In this document: piece after piece, positions 28,135 through 37,696 of the stretch
Layout: the number at the start of each line of letters is the position of its first letter
How positions within the stretch are numbered: position 1 is the first letter of the stretch
Assembly (NCBI GenBank): GCA_002929135.1
Contig: PESC01000033.1
Coordinates: 1 to 57,693 of the forward strand
Direction: 5' to 3'
Origin: Methylomonas sp.
Lineage (GTDB): Bacteria > Pseudomonadota > Gammaproteobacteria > Methylococcales > Methylomonadaceae
DNA length: 57,693 nt
The notes under the pieces: model-generated
What the model was told of the DNA's origin: nothing
Database searches by the model: none
The model's input: the letters and a program-made list of their open reading frames with translations, nothing else
Translations under genes and position numbers: made by a program

Positions 28135-28898
28135 TACATTACCCTTCCTTCAATGAAATCGACGGCCAGGCTGGCAAAATCCTGGGCTGAACGGCAACCG
28201 GGCCGGTATTCGAAAATGGTTTTGCCGAAGCTGGGGCATTCGGCCAGCAATGCGGTTTCCCGGATCAGCGTCCGCAAAACTTGATTGGGAAAATACTTTT
28301 TGATGGTAGTCAACACATCCTCCGACAAGCGCCGATTGCTGATGTAGCGCGACATGACCAGGGTTGTGCGATAGTTTTTGGCCAGCACCTGCTCAAATTT
28401 TTTCAACGTGCCCATCAAATGCGACAAACCTTGTAACGCCATGAAGTCACTGGTCATCGGCACCAGCAGCTCGTCGACGGCAAACAAGGCATTGGCCACC
28501 AGTATGCCCGACGACGGCGGGCAATCGATCAACACCACGGCTTGGTCGAGCCACGGGCAAGCTGCCAGCCCGCGCCGCAGCAGATCGCCGCGATGCGAGC
28601 CACCTTCGGACAGTTGCTCTATCGCCTGCAGCCTTGGGCCTGCCACCACGAGCGACAAACAAGGGCGAACGCTCAGCATTTGTTCCTGCAAACTGCGCTC
28701 GCCCAGCATCACGGCATCGATGCCGCTACGATCGACAGCGACCTCGCCCAGGGCCACCGCCAGATGGTGTTGCGGATCCAGATCGATCACCGTGACCGGC
28801 TTGCCCAATTTGGCCAGCGCATGGGCCAGATTGACACAAGTCGTGGTCTTGCCGACGCCGCCTTTCTGGTTGAGTACCGCGACGATCCGGGGCTTCAT
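28134..28898 (-). CDS. ParA-like ATPase of the chemosensory operon
   Basis: A 254-residue deviant Walker ATPase: KGGVGKTT (12-19), VIDLDPQ and LIDCPPSSG. It differs clearly from the chromosomal ParA of this window and lies inside the che operon, overlapping cheW by ATGA and the STAS gene by one base. By analogy with ParC (Vibrio) and PpfA (Rhodobacter), it probably positions chemoreceptor arrays and shares them between daughter cells. No ParP-like partner is seen; the neighbouring STAS protein or CheW may take that role. Confidence 0.9.
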   Translation of the reverse strand: MKPRIVAVLNQKGGVGKTTTCVNLAHALAKLGKPVTVIDLDPQHHLAVALGEVAVDRSGIDAVMLGERSLQEQMLSVRPCLSLVVAGPRLQAIEQLSEGGSHRGDLLRRGLAACPWLDQAVVLIDCPPSSGILVANALFAVDELLVPMTSDFMALQGLSHLMGTLKKFEQVLAKNYRTTLVMSRYISNRRLSEDVLTTIKKYFPNQVLRTLIRETALLAECPSFGKTIFEYRPGCRSAQDFASLAVDFIEGRVM

Positions 28899-29398
28899 GG
28901 CTGGCCGGTAGACAACGAATCCAGATCGACAAATTCTTCCGGATTCAGCAGCTTGTCGACGTCCAGCAACATCACCATCTGATGCTTGCCCACGTACATG
29001 CCGCGCATGTAGCGGGTATTGATTTTTGAACCCAGATTCGGCGCGTCGCGCAAGGCATTCGGTTCTATATCCAGCACATCGGATACCGCATCGGCAACGA
29101 TGCCCATGACCACCGGGCCACTAGCCCCGGTTTCGACACTGATGACGATCACCACGGTTGTCGGCGTATAGGGCGCAGCCTCCATGTTGAAACGTTCACG
29201 CAAGTCGATGATGGGCACGATGGCACCACGCAGATTCAGCGCACCTTTGACGAAGCGCGGCGTATTCGGCATTTTTCGCACCGGCTCCCAGCCCCGGATT
29301 TCGCGCACCTTCAAAATTTCGACACCGTAGGCTTCACCCGCCAGCTCGAAGGTCAGGTACTGCCCTGCCTGTTGATCGGTTGTGTTTTGGGCCGTCAT
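28895..29398 (-). CDS. cheW: Chemotaxis adaptor CheW (second copy)
   Basis: Couples receptors to CheA. From ATG 29398 it is 167 residues with the CheW fold: YLTFELAGEAYGVEILKVREI, NLRGAIVPIIDLRERF, DAVSDVLDIEP and a LLDVDKLL end. The frame extends to ATG 29455 inside the receptor gene, but the 19 extra residues are not family-like. GGAGG at 29448-29452 is followed by a 13-codon ORF (ATG 29436) whose stop overlaps the 29398 start as ATGA, which may couple translation. It is followed by the ParA-like gene. It is about half identical by eye to the cheW at 31879. Confidence 0.92.
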   Translation of the reverse strand: MTAQNTTDQQAGQYLTFELAGEAYGVEILKVREIRGWEPVRKMPNTPRFVKGALNLRGAIVPIIDLRERFNMEAAPYTPTTVVIVISVETGASGPVVMGIVADAVSDVLDIEPNALRDAPNLGSKINTRYMRGMYVGKHQMVMLLDVDKLLNPEEFVDLDSLSTGQP

Positions 29399-29439
29399 AC
29401 GGGCGCTCTCGCTGGCAATGACGAATCGTTCCGCATCGG

Positions 29440-31776
29440 CTAAAAATCCTCCCATTCATCGTTGCTGCTGGCCGCTGCCTGGTAACGGGGAGCTGGCGGG
29501 GCGTTGCCGCGTCTGCCCGCAACACTGGCCGACGCTTTGCCCGATGCAACGGACGCGACCGATCGGGAAGCATCGCCTTTCTCACCCAGCTTGAAAAACG
29601 CCAACAAATCCACCATGTTGGCCGACAGGTCACTCATCGACACACTGGCTGCCGAGGCTTCCTCGGCCAGTGCGGCGTTTTGCTGGGTGATTTCGTCCAT
29701 TTGCGCCACCGCCTGATTGACCTGCGCAATACCGGCGGATTGTTCCGCGCTGGCATTGGCAATCGCTGCCACGATGTCGCCTACTTTTTTTACACTGCCG
29801 ACGATCTCGTTGAGTGCTGCGCCGGTTTGATTGACGTATTCGGTGCCCGAACGAACTTTCTGGACACTGCTCTGGATCAGCTCCTTGCTCTCACGGGCCG
29901 CCGTTGCGCTGCGTTGCGCCAGATTGCGCACCTCGGTGGCAACCACCGAGAAGCCACGCCCCTGTTCACCGGCGCGAGCCGCTTCGACCGAGGCATTGAG
30001 CGCCAGCAGGTTGGTCTGGAAGGCAATCTCGTCGATGACGCCGATGATGTCGGCGATCTTGTTGCTGCTGTCGTTGATGTCCTGCATCGCGGTAACGGCG
30101 GCGTGAACCACGTTGCCGCCTTTTTCCGCCAGTTCGCGGGCGCTGGACGCCACTGCATTGGCTTGTTGGGCGTTGTCGGCATTGTTTTTGACGGTGCTGG
30201 TCAGTTCTTCCATGCTGGCGGCGGTTTGTTCCAGGTTGGCCGCCTGCTGTTCGGCGCGTTGCGACAGGTTATTGTTGCCGCTGGCGATTTCCTGCGAGGA
30301 ATTGTTGATATAGGTGGCCGATTCGATGACCTGTCCGAAAATTTCGTTGAGTTTATCGATCGTTGCGTTGATGTCGTTCTTGCAATCGAGATAAATGCCC
30401 TGGTAATCACGGGTGATGCGCCTGGTCAGATCGCCTTCCGCCATGCCCCCCATGGTGTTGCCAATATCGCCCAGCACGCCTTCGATGACATCGGCCAGTT
30501 GGTTGATGCCCTCGCTCAATTTGGCGAAAAAGCCCTGTTTGTCGGCCAGCGACAGCCGCTGGTCGAGCTGTCCGGCCTTGACGCATTCGACGATGGTTTC
30601 GATTTCTCGCTCGATCTTGACCTCGCGGGTTCTGTCCAGCCATTCGACGACGATGCCGATGCGCTCACCGTCGTCATTTTTGACCGGAGTGGCGACGATG
30701 TTCATGTGGCGATCGCCGATGACCAAAGCCGAACTGAATGTGCTATCCAGATTGGCCAGCAGCGACCGCTGATGGCCGGGGTTCTTGTGGAACTGATCGA
30801 TATTGGAGCCGAACAATTTCGAGGCGTCGAAATTTGGCAACTGTTTGCGAATGTCACTCTCGGCATTCTTGAACATGTCGGTGACCGTGCTGTTCATGTA
30901 AATGATGTCGAGGCTGTTGTTGGCCACCATGACACAGGACTGTACATTGTCCAGCGCTTGTTTGATTCGCAGGGTTTCCGCTGCCACTTGTTGCGAATGA
31001 GCTAGATCGGCATTGAGTTTTACCTGCATCGAATACAGCGCACGCTGGAAATCGCCCAGTTGATCGAGGCGATCGAGACCGATGGTGTTGCGGAACTGGC
31101 CGTCGGCCAGCCGGTAGCAGATGCTTATGCCTCTTTCCAGGGATTTGCCGAGCGTGACGACCAGCGAGGAACCGAGGACAAACGCAAGCAAACTCGATAC
31201 AGCATAAATGGCCGCTTCGAATAGGGCACCCTGAATGCAGGCATCGTAAATTGCATTGGCTGCGGGGATGGCCAGCAATGCTGCCACGACGCTGGCTTTT
31301 TGCCAAATGGCCATTTCGTGCAAGGTTTTGACGATGGCTGCCAGGCCTGTCGGGCGCATCGTCGCTTTTTGTGCGTTGAGCTTTTCGTAAAGCCCTTCGG
31401 CCTTGGCAATCTGCTCACGAGAGGGCGAATAACGAACCGACAAATACTCATGGACTTTGCCGTTTTTGAAAACCGGCGTTACATTGGCCTCCACCCAGTA
31501 ATAATCACCCGATTTGGTTCGGTTCTTGACCGGCGCTGTCCACGGCCTGCCGTTCTTCAGGCAATGCCACATGTCCTCGAACGCCGCTGGCGGCATGTCG
31601 GGATGACGGACGATGTTATGGTTCGATCCGATCAACTCATCGCGGGTGAAGCCACTGATATCAACGAAGGCATCGTTGGCGTAGGTGATAACGCCCTTCA
31701 GGTTGGTGCGGGTCACCAGTATGGTACCTGGCTTCATCAGCACTTCGCGGTCAGTGATGGGGTGATTGAGTTTCAT
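29440..31776 (-). CDS. Methyl-accepting chemotaxis protein with two PAS domains (Aer-like)
   Basis: A 778-residue chemoreceptor. The N-terminal PAS domain (about 15-125) has the Aer-type block [19 protein letters not shown], suggesting FAD-based redox or energy sensing. A membrane hairpin (about 158-210) anchors it with both ends in the cytoplasm. A second PAS-like domain (about 270-385) and HAMP-like segments precede the signalling domain. The hairpin tip [24 protein letters not shown] is canonical. It ends in EWEDF, like the NWETF pentapeptide that tethers CheR and CheB. It is flanked by two cheW genes. GGAG lies 9 bases before the ATG, and the region upstream holds a hexanucleotide repeat. 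Confidence 0.93.
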   Translation of the reverse strand: MKLNHPITDREVLMKPGTILVTRTNLKGVITYANDAFVDISGFTRDELIGSNHNIVRHPDMPPAAFEDMWHCLKNGRPWTAPVKNRTKSGDYYWVEANVTPVFKNGKVHEYLSVRYSPSREQIAKAEGLYEKLNAQKATMRPTGLAAIVKTLHEMAIWQKASVVAALLAIPAANAIYDACIQGALFEAAIYAVSSLLAFVLGSSLVVTLGKSLERGISICYRLADGQFRNTIGLDRLDQLGDFQRALYSMQVKLNADLAHSQQVAAETLRIKQALDNVQSCVMVANNSLDIIYMNSTVTDMFKNAESDIRKQLPNFDASKLFGSNIDQFHKNPGHQRSLLANLDSTFSSALVIGDRHMNIVATPVKNDDGERIGIVVEWLDRTREVKIEREIETIVECVKAGQLDQRLSLADKQGFFAKLSEGINQLADVIEGVLGDIGNTMGGMAEGDLTRRITRDYQGIYLDCKNDINATIDKLNEIFGQVIESATYINNSSQEIASGNNNLSQRAEQQAANLEQTAASMEELTSTVKNNADNAQQANAVASSARELAEKGGNVVHAAVTAMQDINDSSNKIADIIGVIDEIAFQTNLLALNASVEAARAGEQGRGFSVVATEVRNLAQRSATAARESKELIQSSVQKVRSGTEYVNQTGAALNEIVGSVKKVGDIVAAIANASAEQSAGIAQVNQAVAQMDEITQQNAALAEEASAASVSMSDLSANMVDLLAFFKLGEKGDASRSVASVASGKASASVAGRRGNAPPAPRYQAAASSNDEWEDF

Positions 31777-31803
31777 TGAGCGTTCTCCGGTAATGTCCAG
31801 TTT

Positions 31804-31876
<73 letters not shown>

Positions 31877-31878
31877 GG

Positions 31879-32376
31879 TCAGGTTTCATCGTTGTCATCC
31901 ACGCCATCCAGTCTCAGCAGTTTGTCGACATCCAGCAACATGACCATACGGCCATTGACCGATGCTAAACCGGTGATGAATTCGGTACTGACTCTGGCAC
32001 CGAAATTCGGCGCGGCCTGTATATCTTTTTTCTCGATGTCGATGACATCGGAGACCGCATCGACCACCATACCCATGACCCGGGTCTTGTCGTTGATGAT
32101 GGCTTGCAGTACCACCACCACCGTCAACGGGCCGTAATCGGCGCGGCCCAGTTGAAAACGTTCGCGCAGGTCGATGATGGGTACGATGGCGCCGCGCAGA
32201 TTGACGACGCCTTTTTCGTAAGCGGGCACATTGGGAATTCTGGAAACCGGTTCCCAACTGCGTATTTCCTGCACTCGCAGTATGTCGACGCCGTATTCCT
32301 CGCGGCCCAGGGTGAAGCTTAAGAATTGCAGGCCCTGTCCGCTGGCTTTGCTGGCTGATAATACGGTGTCTGACAT
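31879..32376 (-). CDS. cheW: Chemotaxis adaptor CheW (first copy)
   Basis: A 165-residue CheW: LQFLSFTLGREEYGVDILRVQEI, then NLRGAIVPIIDLRERFQLG and DAVSDVIDIEKKDI, ending in LLDVDKLLRLDG. It lies between cheA (15-base gap) and the hexanucleotide repeat. The two CheW proteins in this operon share long identical blocks (NLRGAIVPIIDLRERF), so they probably arose by duplication. They may serve the same array or different ring positions. Confidence 0.93.
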   Translation of the reverse strand: MSDTVLSASKASGQGLQFLSFTLGREEYGVDILRVQEIRSWEPVSRIPNVPAYEKGVVNLRGAIVPIIDLRERFQLGRADYGPLTVVVVLQAIINDKTRVMGMVVDAVSDVIDIEKKDIQAAPNFGARVSTEFITGLASVNGRMVMLLDVDKLLRLDGVDDNDET

Positions 32377-32391
32377 GCGCAGGCCTTGGGT

Positions 32392-34440
32392 TTATTGATG
32401 GGCCAGGCGCATCAAGCCCGGAATGTCGAGAATCAACGCCACCGAACCATCCCCCAGAATGGTGGCGCCGGATACGCCTTCGATGCGGCGGTAATTGGCT
32501 TCCAGCGATTTGATGACCACTTGTTGCTGGCCCAGCAGGTCGTCGACGAACAGACCGCAGCGTAAGCCCTGGCCTTCGACAACGACTAGCAGCCCTTCGG
32601 TCAGGCGTTTGGCTTTGGCGCTGGCGACGTTGAAAATGTCGTGCATGCGAATGATGGGCAGGTATTCGCCACGCAGCAGAAAGGTTTCGCCCTTGCCCGC
32701 CACACGGTTGACCCGGTCGTCGGTGATGTTGATGGATTCGATGATGGCGCCCAGCGGCACGATGTAGGTTTCATCGCCAACGGCAATCGACTGGCCGTCG
32801 AGTATGGCCAGTGTCAGCGGCAGATGAATGGCAATGGTCGAGCCTTTGCCCAGTTCGGAGGCGATGTCGATGTTGCCACCCAGGGCCTGGATGTTGCGCC
32901 TGACTACATCCATGCCGACGCCGCGACCGGAAATGTCGGTTAGTGCTTCGGCGGTCGAAAAACCCGGCATGAAGATCAGTTCGTAAGTTTGTTTGTCGCT
33001 CAAAACCGCGTCCGGCTCGATCAGGCCTTTTTCGATGGCTTTTGCCCGGAGCTTGTCCTTGTCCAGCCCTTTGCCATCGTCCCTGACTTCGATGACGATG
33101 TTGCCGCCCCGGTGGTAGGCGTCCAGCGTCACCGTGCCGGTTTCCGGCTTGCCGACCGCGCTGCGAATATCGGGCATTTCGATGCCGTGATCGAGGCTGT
33201 TGCGTACCAGGTGTACCAGCGGATCGCTCAACAGTTCAACCACGGTTTTGTCGACCTCGGTGTGTTCGCCGACCAGTTTGAGTTCGACTTTTTTACCCAG
33301 TTTGCTGCTCAAATCATGCGCCAGGCGCGGAAAGCGGCTGAACACAAAGCTGATCGGCAACATGCGGATGTTCATCACGCTTTCCTGCAATTCCCGGGTG
33401 TGGCGTTCGAGCTGCGACAAGCCGTTCTTGAGTTGATCCAGCTTGTTGACTTCGAAGCGATCGCCTATCAGGCTGAGCATGGACTGGGTGATGACCAGTT
33501 CGCCTACCATGTTGATGAGTGTATCGATTTTGCTGGTATCGACGCGAATCGAATTCGAGGCTTTGCCGCTGGCCTTGGTATCGTCTTTTTTGGCGTCTTT
33601 ACCATCGCTTGGGATGCTGGCGGGCAGGGGAGGGCGGGGCGCATCCTGCGCGGGTATTGTCATGGCAGGCGGCGCGGCGGGGTGTTCGCCATGAATCGGC
33701 ATTCTGGCCAGATCACACTCACCTTCGACCCAGGCAAACACCTCGTCGATGGCGTCCGGGCTGACTGCGCCGTTCAGCACCAGTTTCCATGACAAATGAC
33801 ACTCTTCAGGATCCAGATCGAACAAATCGGGCAGGCCTTGCAAATCGACCGTGCTGGTCAGTTCGCCCAGTGTGGCCAGTTCGCGGAACATGCGTACCGG
33901 CTCGTTACCGGTTTTCAGCAAGTCGAGGTGGGGGCTGAAGGCTATTGTCCAGCCGATTACTGCGGGTTGGTCGTTGTCGACGGCAGGCGGACGAGGCTGT
34001 TGCGTCATCGTTGATGACGATGCGCTGGCGATTGCGGCTGTTGCCTGCCCCGGATGGGCAAGTTCCTGATCCAGCGCCTGCTTGTGGGCGCCAACGGCTG
34101 CCGGATCGATCGTGTCGCCGTCCTTGATGGCTTGCAGCATTTCACGCAGACAATCGACCGAACCCAGCAACACGTTGACGGCGGTTTGTGTAACCTTGCG
34201 CCTGCCGTCGCGCATTTCGTCCAGCAGCGTTTCCATGACATGGGTGAAGTCGGAAACGGCAGTGAAACCAAAGGTGCCGCTGCCACCTTTGATCGAATGT
34301 GCGGCGCGGAAGATGGTGTTGATATCGTCGACATTGACATCGCCCATGTCCAGATTGAGCAAGCCAGATTCCATCGCATCCAGCCCTTCGAAACTTTCCT
34401 CGAAGAACACCTGATGGAATTGCGCCATATCGATAGCCAT
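32392..34440 (-). CDS. cheA: Chemotaxis histidine kinase CheA
   Basis: A 682-residue kinase. The P1 Hpt domain has H48 in FRAAHSIKGGSGTFGF, the phosphorylation site. A region about 150-260 may be the CheY-binding part, followed by an Ala/Pro linker. P3 dimerisation starts near SNSIRVDTSKIDTLINMVGEL. The ATPase domain has HLVRNSLDHGIE (N box), RDDGKGLD and GRGVGMDVV (G boxes). The C-terminal CheW-like domain ends in LILDIPGLMRLA. AAGGA precedes the ATG. It is followed by cheW and preceded by cheY in one operon. Confidence 0.95.
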   Translation of the reverse strand: MAIDMAQFHQVFFEESFEGLDAMESGLLNLDMGDVNVDDINTIFRAAHSIKGGSGTFGFTAVSDFTHVMETLLDEMRDGRRKVTQTAVNVLLGSVDCLREMLQAIKDGDTIDPAAVGAHKQALDQELAHPGQATAAIASASSSTMTQQPRPPAVDNDQPAVIGWTIAFSPHLDLLKTGNEPVRMFRELATLGELTSTVDLQGLPDLFDLDPEECHLSWKLVLNGAVSPDAIDEVFAWVEGECDLARMPIHGEHPAAPPAMTIPAQDAPRPPLPASIPSDGKDAKKDDTKASGKASNSIRVDTSKIDTLINMVGELVITQSMLSLIGDRFEVNKLDQLKNGLSQLERHTRELQESVMNIRMLPISFVFSRFPRLAHDLSSKLGKKVELKLVGEHTEVDKTVVELLSDPLVHLVRNSLDHGIEMPDIRSAVGKPETGTVTLDAYHRGGNIVIEVRDDGKGLDKDKLRAKAIEKGLIEPDAVLSDKQTYELIFMPGFSTAEALTDISGRGVGMDVVRRNIQALGGNIDIASELGKGSTIAIHLPLTLAILDGQSIAVGDETYIVPLGAIIESINITDDRVNRVAGKGETFLLRGEYLPIIRMHDIFNVASAKAKRLTEGLLVVVEGQGLRCGLFVDDLLGQQQVVIKSLEANYRRIEGVSGATILGDGSVALILDIPGLMRLAHQ

Positions 34441-34478
34441 GCCGGATTCCTTAGGGGTAGTGGATTGAACGGTCTGGA

Positions 34479-34841
34479 TCAGCCCAAAACCTTCTGGATG
34501 GTCTTGAGTAACTGCTCGGGATTGAAGGGTTTGACGATCCAGCCAGTGGCACCGGCATCTTTGCCCTGCTGTTTTTTGTCGGCACCTGATTCAGTGGTCA
34601 GCATCAGCATGGGAGTGAATTTGTAATTGGGCAAGCTGCGCAAATCGCGGATCAGCGCGATACCGTCCTTGTTCGGCATGTTGACGTCGGTTACTACGCA
34701 ATCGAAGGCCTGAGTCTTGGCCTTGTTCAGCGCATCCACGCCATCCACAGCCTCCACGACATCATAGCCTGCACCTTTCAACGTAAAAGACACCATTTGT
34801 CTCATCGATGCAGAATCATCGACAGCAAGAATCGTAGCCAC
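34479..34841 (-). CDS. cheY: Chemotaxis response regulator CheY
   Basis: A 120-residue single-domain receiver. The acid pocket is D8/D9 and the phosphoacceptor is D52 (VVTDVNMPN); T83 and K104 complete the switch. There is no output domain. It starts with GTG at 34841, with AGGAG six bases upstream. It is the first gene of the chemosensory operon, 38 bases before cheA. Whether it controls flagella or the type IV pili encoded next door is not visible; the neighbouring pilus cluster makes the latter worth considering. Confidence 0.94.
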   Translation of the reverse strand: MATILAVDDSASMRQMVSFTLKGAGYDVVEAVDGVDALNKAKTQAFDCVVTDVNMPNKDGIALIRDLRSLPNYKFTPMLMLTTESGADKKQQGKDAGATGWIVKPFNPEQLLKTIQKVLG

Positions 34842-35255
34842 AACATACTCCTAACGTTTAAGTGAACAAAAGCCGACGAAGTATTGCACAGGGCTGGCGA
34901 ATTGCCAGGGTACATCCGGCAATCTTGCTGGCGCTGTCTATACTTTTCGCGTTCCGCGTGGGAATGCAGGCCAGGACGCTCTGTGTTCTGAGCGCTTACG
35001 CAGCGTCCCTGGTTCCCACGCTTCGCGTGGGAACCCATACCGACCTCTCTACGCAGGACTTGCCTGCATGCAGCGCCCGTATGGATTCCCACGCTCTGCG
35101 CGGGAATGAGGAATAGTGTTGTTGCTTTTGTGCATCCAGTGCGCAAAACCAACGGCCATTACCGCGCCATGTGATCGACTTAACAGACTCTCGCAAGGCC
35201 TGTGCTAGCCTTCCCCGCAACATCACACCGCTTGCTTTTCGACGATGACATTGAC
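34842..35255. other. Divergent intergenic region with palindromic repeat pair
   Basis: This 414-base gap separates divergent cheY and the fimT-like gene, so it should hold both promoters. Its middle is filled by repeats: a half unit at about 34949-34967, then a paired unit 35011-35107 with palindromes GTTCCCACGCTTCGCGTGGG-AAC and ATTCCCACGCTCTGCGCGGG-AAT. Between them CCATAC and GTATGG form a further inverted pair. No coding potential is convincing. Confidence 0.7.
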
Positions 35256-35819
35256 ATGCACCTGAAACACCAGACCCAAACTGGATTCACACTGATCGAG
35301 CTGATGGTGACCATCGCCATTGCGGCGATTCTGCTGAGTATGGCGATTCCCAGTTTTACCAACGCCATTGCAGGCAATCGCCTCACGACGGCAGCCAATG
35401 AACTGGTAACGGCGCTCAATCTGGCACGCAGCGAGGCGGTCAAACGTGGTCATCCCGTTGTGGTGCGCAAAACCGGCGCTCAATGGGAGAACGGTTGGCG
35501 GGTGTTCGTCGATATCGACCGCGCCACCGCCGCCAGCCAGAATGACTTCGGTGGAACGGACATTGAACTCCGGATTTTCCCGGCGCTGCCAGGCGGCTAC
35601 ACCTTGCGCGGCAACAATAACTTTACCAACTTCATCCGCTACGAACCGGATGGCCTGAGCAACAACATCGGTAGTTTTCTGCTGTGCAATAACGGAAACA
35701 TCGTCGGCGCCAGGCTGATGATCGTCAATGCCGTGGGGCGTTTGCGCATGGGTTCCGATGCCGATAACAACGGCATTCCGGAGGGAGACAACAATGCTGA
35801 AATTACTTCCTGCATTTAG
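35256..35819 (+). CDS. Type IV minor pilin, FimT/GspH type
   Basis: A 187-residue prepilin. From ATG 35256 the leader MHLKHQTQTG is cut before F11 ([17 protein letters not shown]), with Glu at mature position 5. The hydrophobic helix is followed by ALNLARSEAVKRGHPVVVRK, typical of GspH/FimT. It opens the minor-pilin operon (fimT-like, pilV, pilW, pilX, pilY1, pilE-like). The minor pilins prime pilus assembly at the inner membrane. The frame is open 18 codons upstream but those residues are not leader-like. Its ribosome binding site is weak. Confidence 0.9.
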   Translation: MHLKHQTQTGFTLIELMVTIAIAAILLSMAIPSFTNAIAGNRLTTAANELVTALNLARSEAVKRGHPVVVRKTGAQWENGWRVFVDIDRATAASQNDFGGTDIELRIFPALPGGYTLRGNNNFTNFIRYEPDGLSNNIGSFLLCNNGNIVGARLMIVNAVGRLRMGSDADNNGIPEGDNNAEITSCI

Positions 35820-35828
35820 GTTTTTGAT

Positions 35829-36275
35829 ATGAAAGGTTGCGAAGGGTTTACTCTGATCGAAGTGCTGGTGGCCGTGATCGTGCTGGCGCTGGGGTTGCTC
35901 GGCCTGGCTGGTATGCAGGCTTTTGGCCTCAGAAACAACCAGAGCGCTTACAACCGCAGCCAGGCCACTCAACTGGCTTACGACATTGCCGATCGAATGC
36001 GGGCCAATACATCGGCGCTGGCCACCTACACAACTCTTGTTCCCACCGCTGCATCAGCACAGGCCGCCTGCTTGAACACCACGGGTTGCTCACCACAGAC
36101 TTTGGCCGAGAACGACTTGTTCGAATGGCATACCAACCTGACTACGATGCTATCTGGTGGCGCGGGCACCGTGACTGTAGCCGGTGGCGTGTACACGATC
36201 ACCATCAGATGGGACGACGACCGCGATGGCAACGCGGCCAACAACCCCAGTTTCCAGACGAGTTTCCGGTTATGA
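35829..36275 (+). CDS. pilV: Type IV pilus modification protein PilV
   Basis: A 148-residue minor prepilin with leader MKGCEG and helix FTLIEVLVAVIVLALGLLGLAGMQ, Glu at mature position 5. The block NNQSAYNRSQATQLAYDIADRMRAN is characteristic of PilV. Cysteines C-x6-C (ACLNTTGC) lie mid-protein. It follows the fimT-like gene by 9 bases. Its stop overlaps the start of the nucleotidyltransferase frame by ATGA, an unusual neighbour, since pilW normally comes next. Confidence 0.92.
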   Translation: MKGCEGFTLIEVLVAVIVLALGLLGLAGMQAFGLRNNQSAYNRSQATQLAYDIADRMRANTSALATYTTLVPTAASAQAACLNTTGCSPQTLAENDLFEWHTNLTTMLSGGAGTVTVAGGVYTITIRWDDDRDGNAANNPSFQTSFRL

Positions 36276-37684
36276 GTCATCCTGACCCCCAAAACACCGC
36301 TGTGATGGGGCGTAGTCCTATTCAAATTGCCCGCGCGAAAAAACAGGCGGAGATCATCACAAATCTGACGCAGCGTTTTACAGCTTTCCCATACCCTGTT
36401 TATCTGTTCGGCTCGTTCGCTACCGGTCTGTTTCACGGCTATTCCGATGTGGACCTGGTCATTCTTGCCCCGAAAGATCAGTACAAAACCAGCTACTCGC
36501 TGGCGTACGACCAATTGTCCGGTATGGCAATGCCTTACGACATACTGGTTTGTTCGTCGTTGAACGAGCTGGATGAGTCGATACGCTCATCGCTTCAGGT
36601 TCTGCATACGCCAAGGCATCAGACGATGTCCGAAAGTCAGCGCGGCATTTCGCTGATCGAGCTGATGATCGCCCTGTTGATCGGTGCCTTTTTTCTGGGC
36701 GGTGTGTTGCAGATTTTCGCCAATACCAAGCAAACCTACCGTATGCAGGAAGCCTTGTCGCGGTTGCAGGAGAATGGTCGCCATGCCATGGAGTTCATCA
36801 GCCGGGATGTCAGGATGGCTGGCTATTTCGGCTGCCTGAGCGGCAGTTTCAACCCGGCCAATATCGAAAATGCTTTGAATGACCAGGCCAATTTCGCCTG
36901 GAATCTGTCCAATCCGGTCATTGGTCACGACAACGTGGCCAATACCTTTGCGCTGGTAAACGCGGTCGTGCCCGGAACCGATGTAATTGCAACGTACCGC
37001 ATGTCGGACAACCCCATTCCCTTGATTTCGCCGTTCAACAATTCAGCGCAGATGTTCGTACACGCCGATTTCAATGCCGATTGCCCGGCCACCCAGGCAA
37101 CGACTTGTCACGAAGGCGAGATTCTCATGGTGACCGACTGCCGACAGGGCACTATTTTTCAGACAACCAACACCACCAATGTCGGTGGCGGTTCCGGCGT
37201 CAATGTCGTGCACTCGGCCAACAACACCTTCACGCCGGGAAATGACACGCCCCCGGTTTTTGATCGCAACTATGGGCCTGGTTCGGAAATCGCCAGGATC
37301 AGCACTTTCGTCTATTACATCAGGCTCAACCCGGCAGGCGAGCCGTCGCTATACCGTTCCAGGTTGGCTACAAGCAGTAACCGCACGAATGCACTCAGCG
37401 CCGAGGAGTTGGTGGAAGGTATCGAAAACCTGCAAATCATTTACGGTGTCGATACCGGCACGGACGGTGCGCCCGATTACTTCGTTCCGGCTTCGGGTGT
37501 CACTGCGGCAAATTGGGCGAATGTGGTGGCCGTTCGCGTCAGTCTGCTGGTCAGAACGCCCGCCAACAACATCGCGCCCAGCCCGGTTGCTTACACTTAC
37601 AACGGCGCGACGCCAACGCCTGCCGATCGGCGCTTGCGCCGCGTGTTCACGTCGACCATTGCGTTGCGCAACAGGCTTGATTAA
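36272..37684 (+). CDS. Minimal nucleotidyltransferase domain reading in frame into PilW
   Basis: One uninterrupted frame of 470 codons. Residues 1-118 form a complete MNT-type nucleotidyltransferase: GSFATG (47-52), DVD (59-61) and a third Asp in MPYDILV (D90), the GS-x10-DxD pattern of that superfamily. Residue 119 is the Met of a normal PilW prepilin. No stop separates the two. The ATG at 36272 overlaps the pilV stop (ATGA). If read as a fusion, the prepilin leader would be buried and not processed, so I expect PilW to be made mainly from its own ATG (36626) and the domain to be made as a fusion or not at all. MNT proteins usually pair with HEPN toxins; none is seen here. Confidence 0.75.
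   Translation: MSHPDPQNTAVMGRSPIQIARAKKQAEIITNLTQRFTAFPYPVYLFGSFATGLFHGYSDVDLVILAPKDQYKTSYSLAYDQLSGMAMPYDILVCSSLNELDESIRSSLQVLHTPRHQTMSESQRGISLIELMIALLIGAFFLGGVLQIFANTKQTYRMQEALSRLQENGRHAMEFISRDVRMAGYFGCLSGSFNPANIENALNDQANFAWNLSNPVIGHDNVANTFALVNAVVPGTDVIATYRMSDNPIPLISPFNNSAQMFVHADFNADCPATQATTCHEGEILMVTDCRQGTIFQTTNTTNVGGGSGVNVVHSANNTFTPGNDTPPVFDRNYGPGSEIARISTFVYYIRLNPAGEPSLYRSRLATSSNRTNALSAEELVEGIENLQIIYGVDTGTDGAPDYFVPASGVTAANWANVVAVRVSLLVRTPANNIAPSPVAYTYNGATPTPADRRLRRVFTSTIALRNRLD
36626..37684 (+). CDS. pilW: Type IV pilus assembly protein PilW (internal start)
   Basis: From ATG 36626 a 352-residue PilW: leader MSESQRG, cleavage before ISLIELMIALLIGAFFLGG, Glu at mature position 5. The block QENGRHAMEFISRDVRMAGYFGC is typical of PilW. 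Cysteine pairs and an Asn/Thr-rich C-terminal half follow. AAGG lies 9 bases before the ATG (36613-36616). This start is nested in the longer frame that begins with a nucleotidyltransferase domain. It is followed by pilX after 12 bases. PilW joins PilV, PilX and PilE in the tip complex with PilY1. Confidence 0.85.
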   Translation: MSESQRGISLIELMIALLIGAFFLGGVLQIFANTKQTYRMQEALSRLQENGRHAMEFISRDVRMAGYFGCLSGSFNPANIENALNDQANFAWNLSNPVIGHDNVANTFALVNAVVPGTDVIATYRMSDNPIPLISPFNNSAQMFVHADFNADCPATQATTCHEGEILMVTDCRQGTIFQTTNTTNVGGGSGVNVVHSANNTFTPGNDTPPVFDRNYGPGSEIARISTFVYYIRLNPAGEPSLYRSRLATSSNRTNALSAEELVEGIENLQIIYGVDTGTDGAPDYFVPASGVTAANWANVVAVRVSLLVRTPANNIAPSPVAYTYNGATPTPADRRLRRVFTSTIALRNRLD

Positions 37685-37696
37685 CCGGGGGTGGCC

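Noticed and set aside
29680-31005. 441-codon open frame antisense to the chemoreceptor
   Set aside because: Shadow frame with a low-complexity peptide; the receptor on the other strand has all expected motifs.
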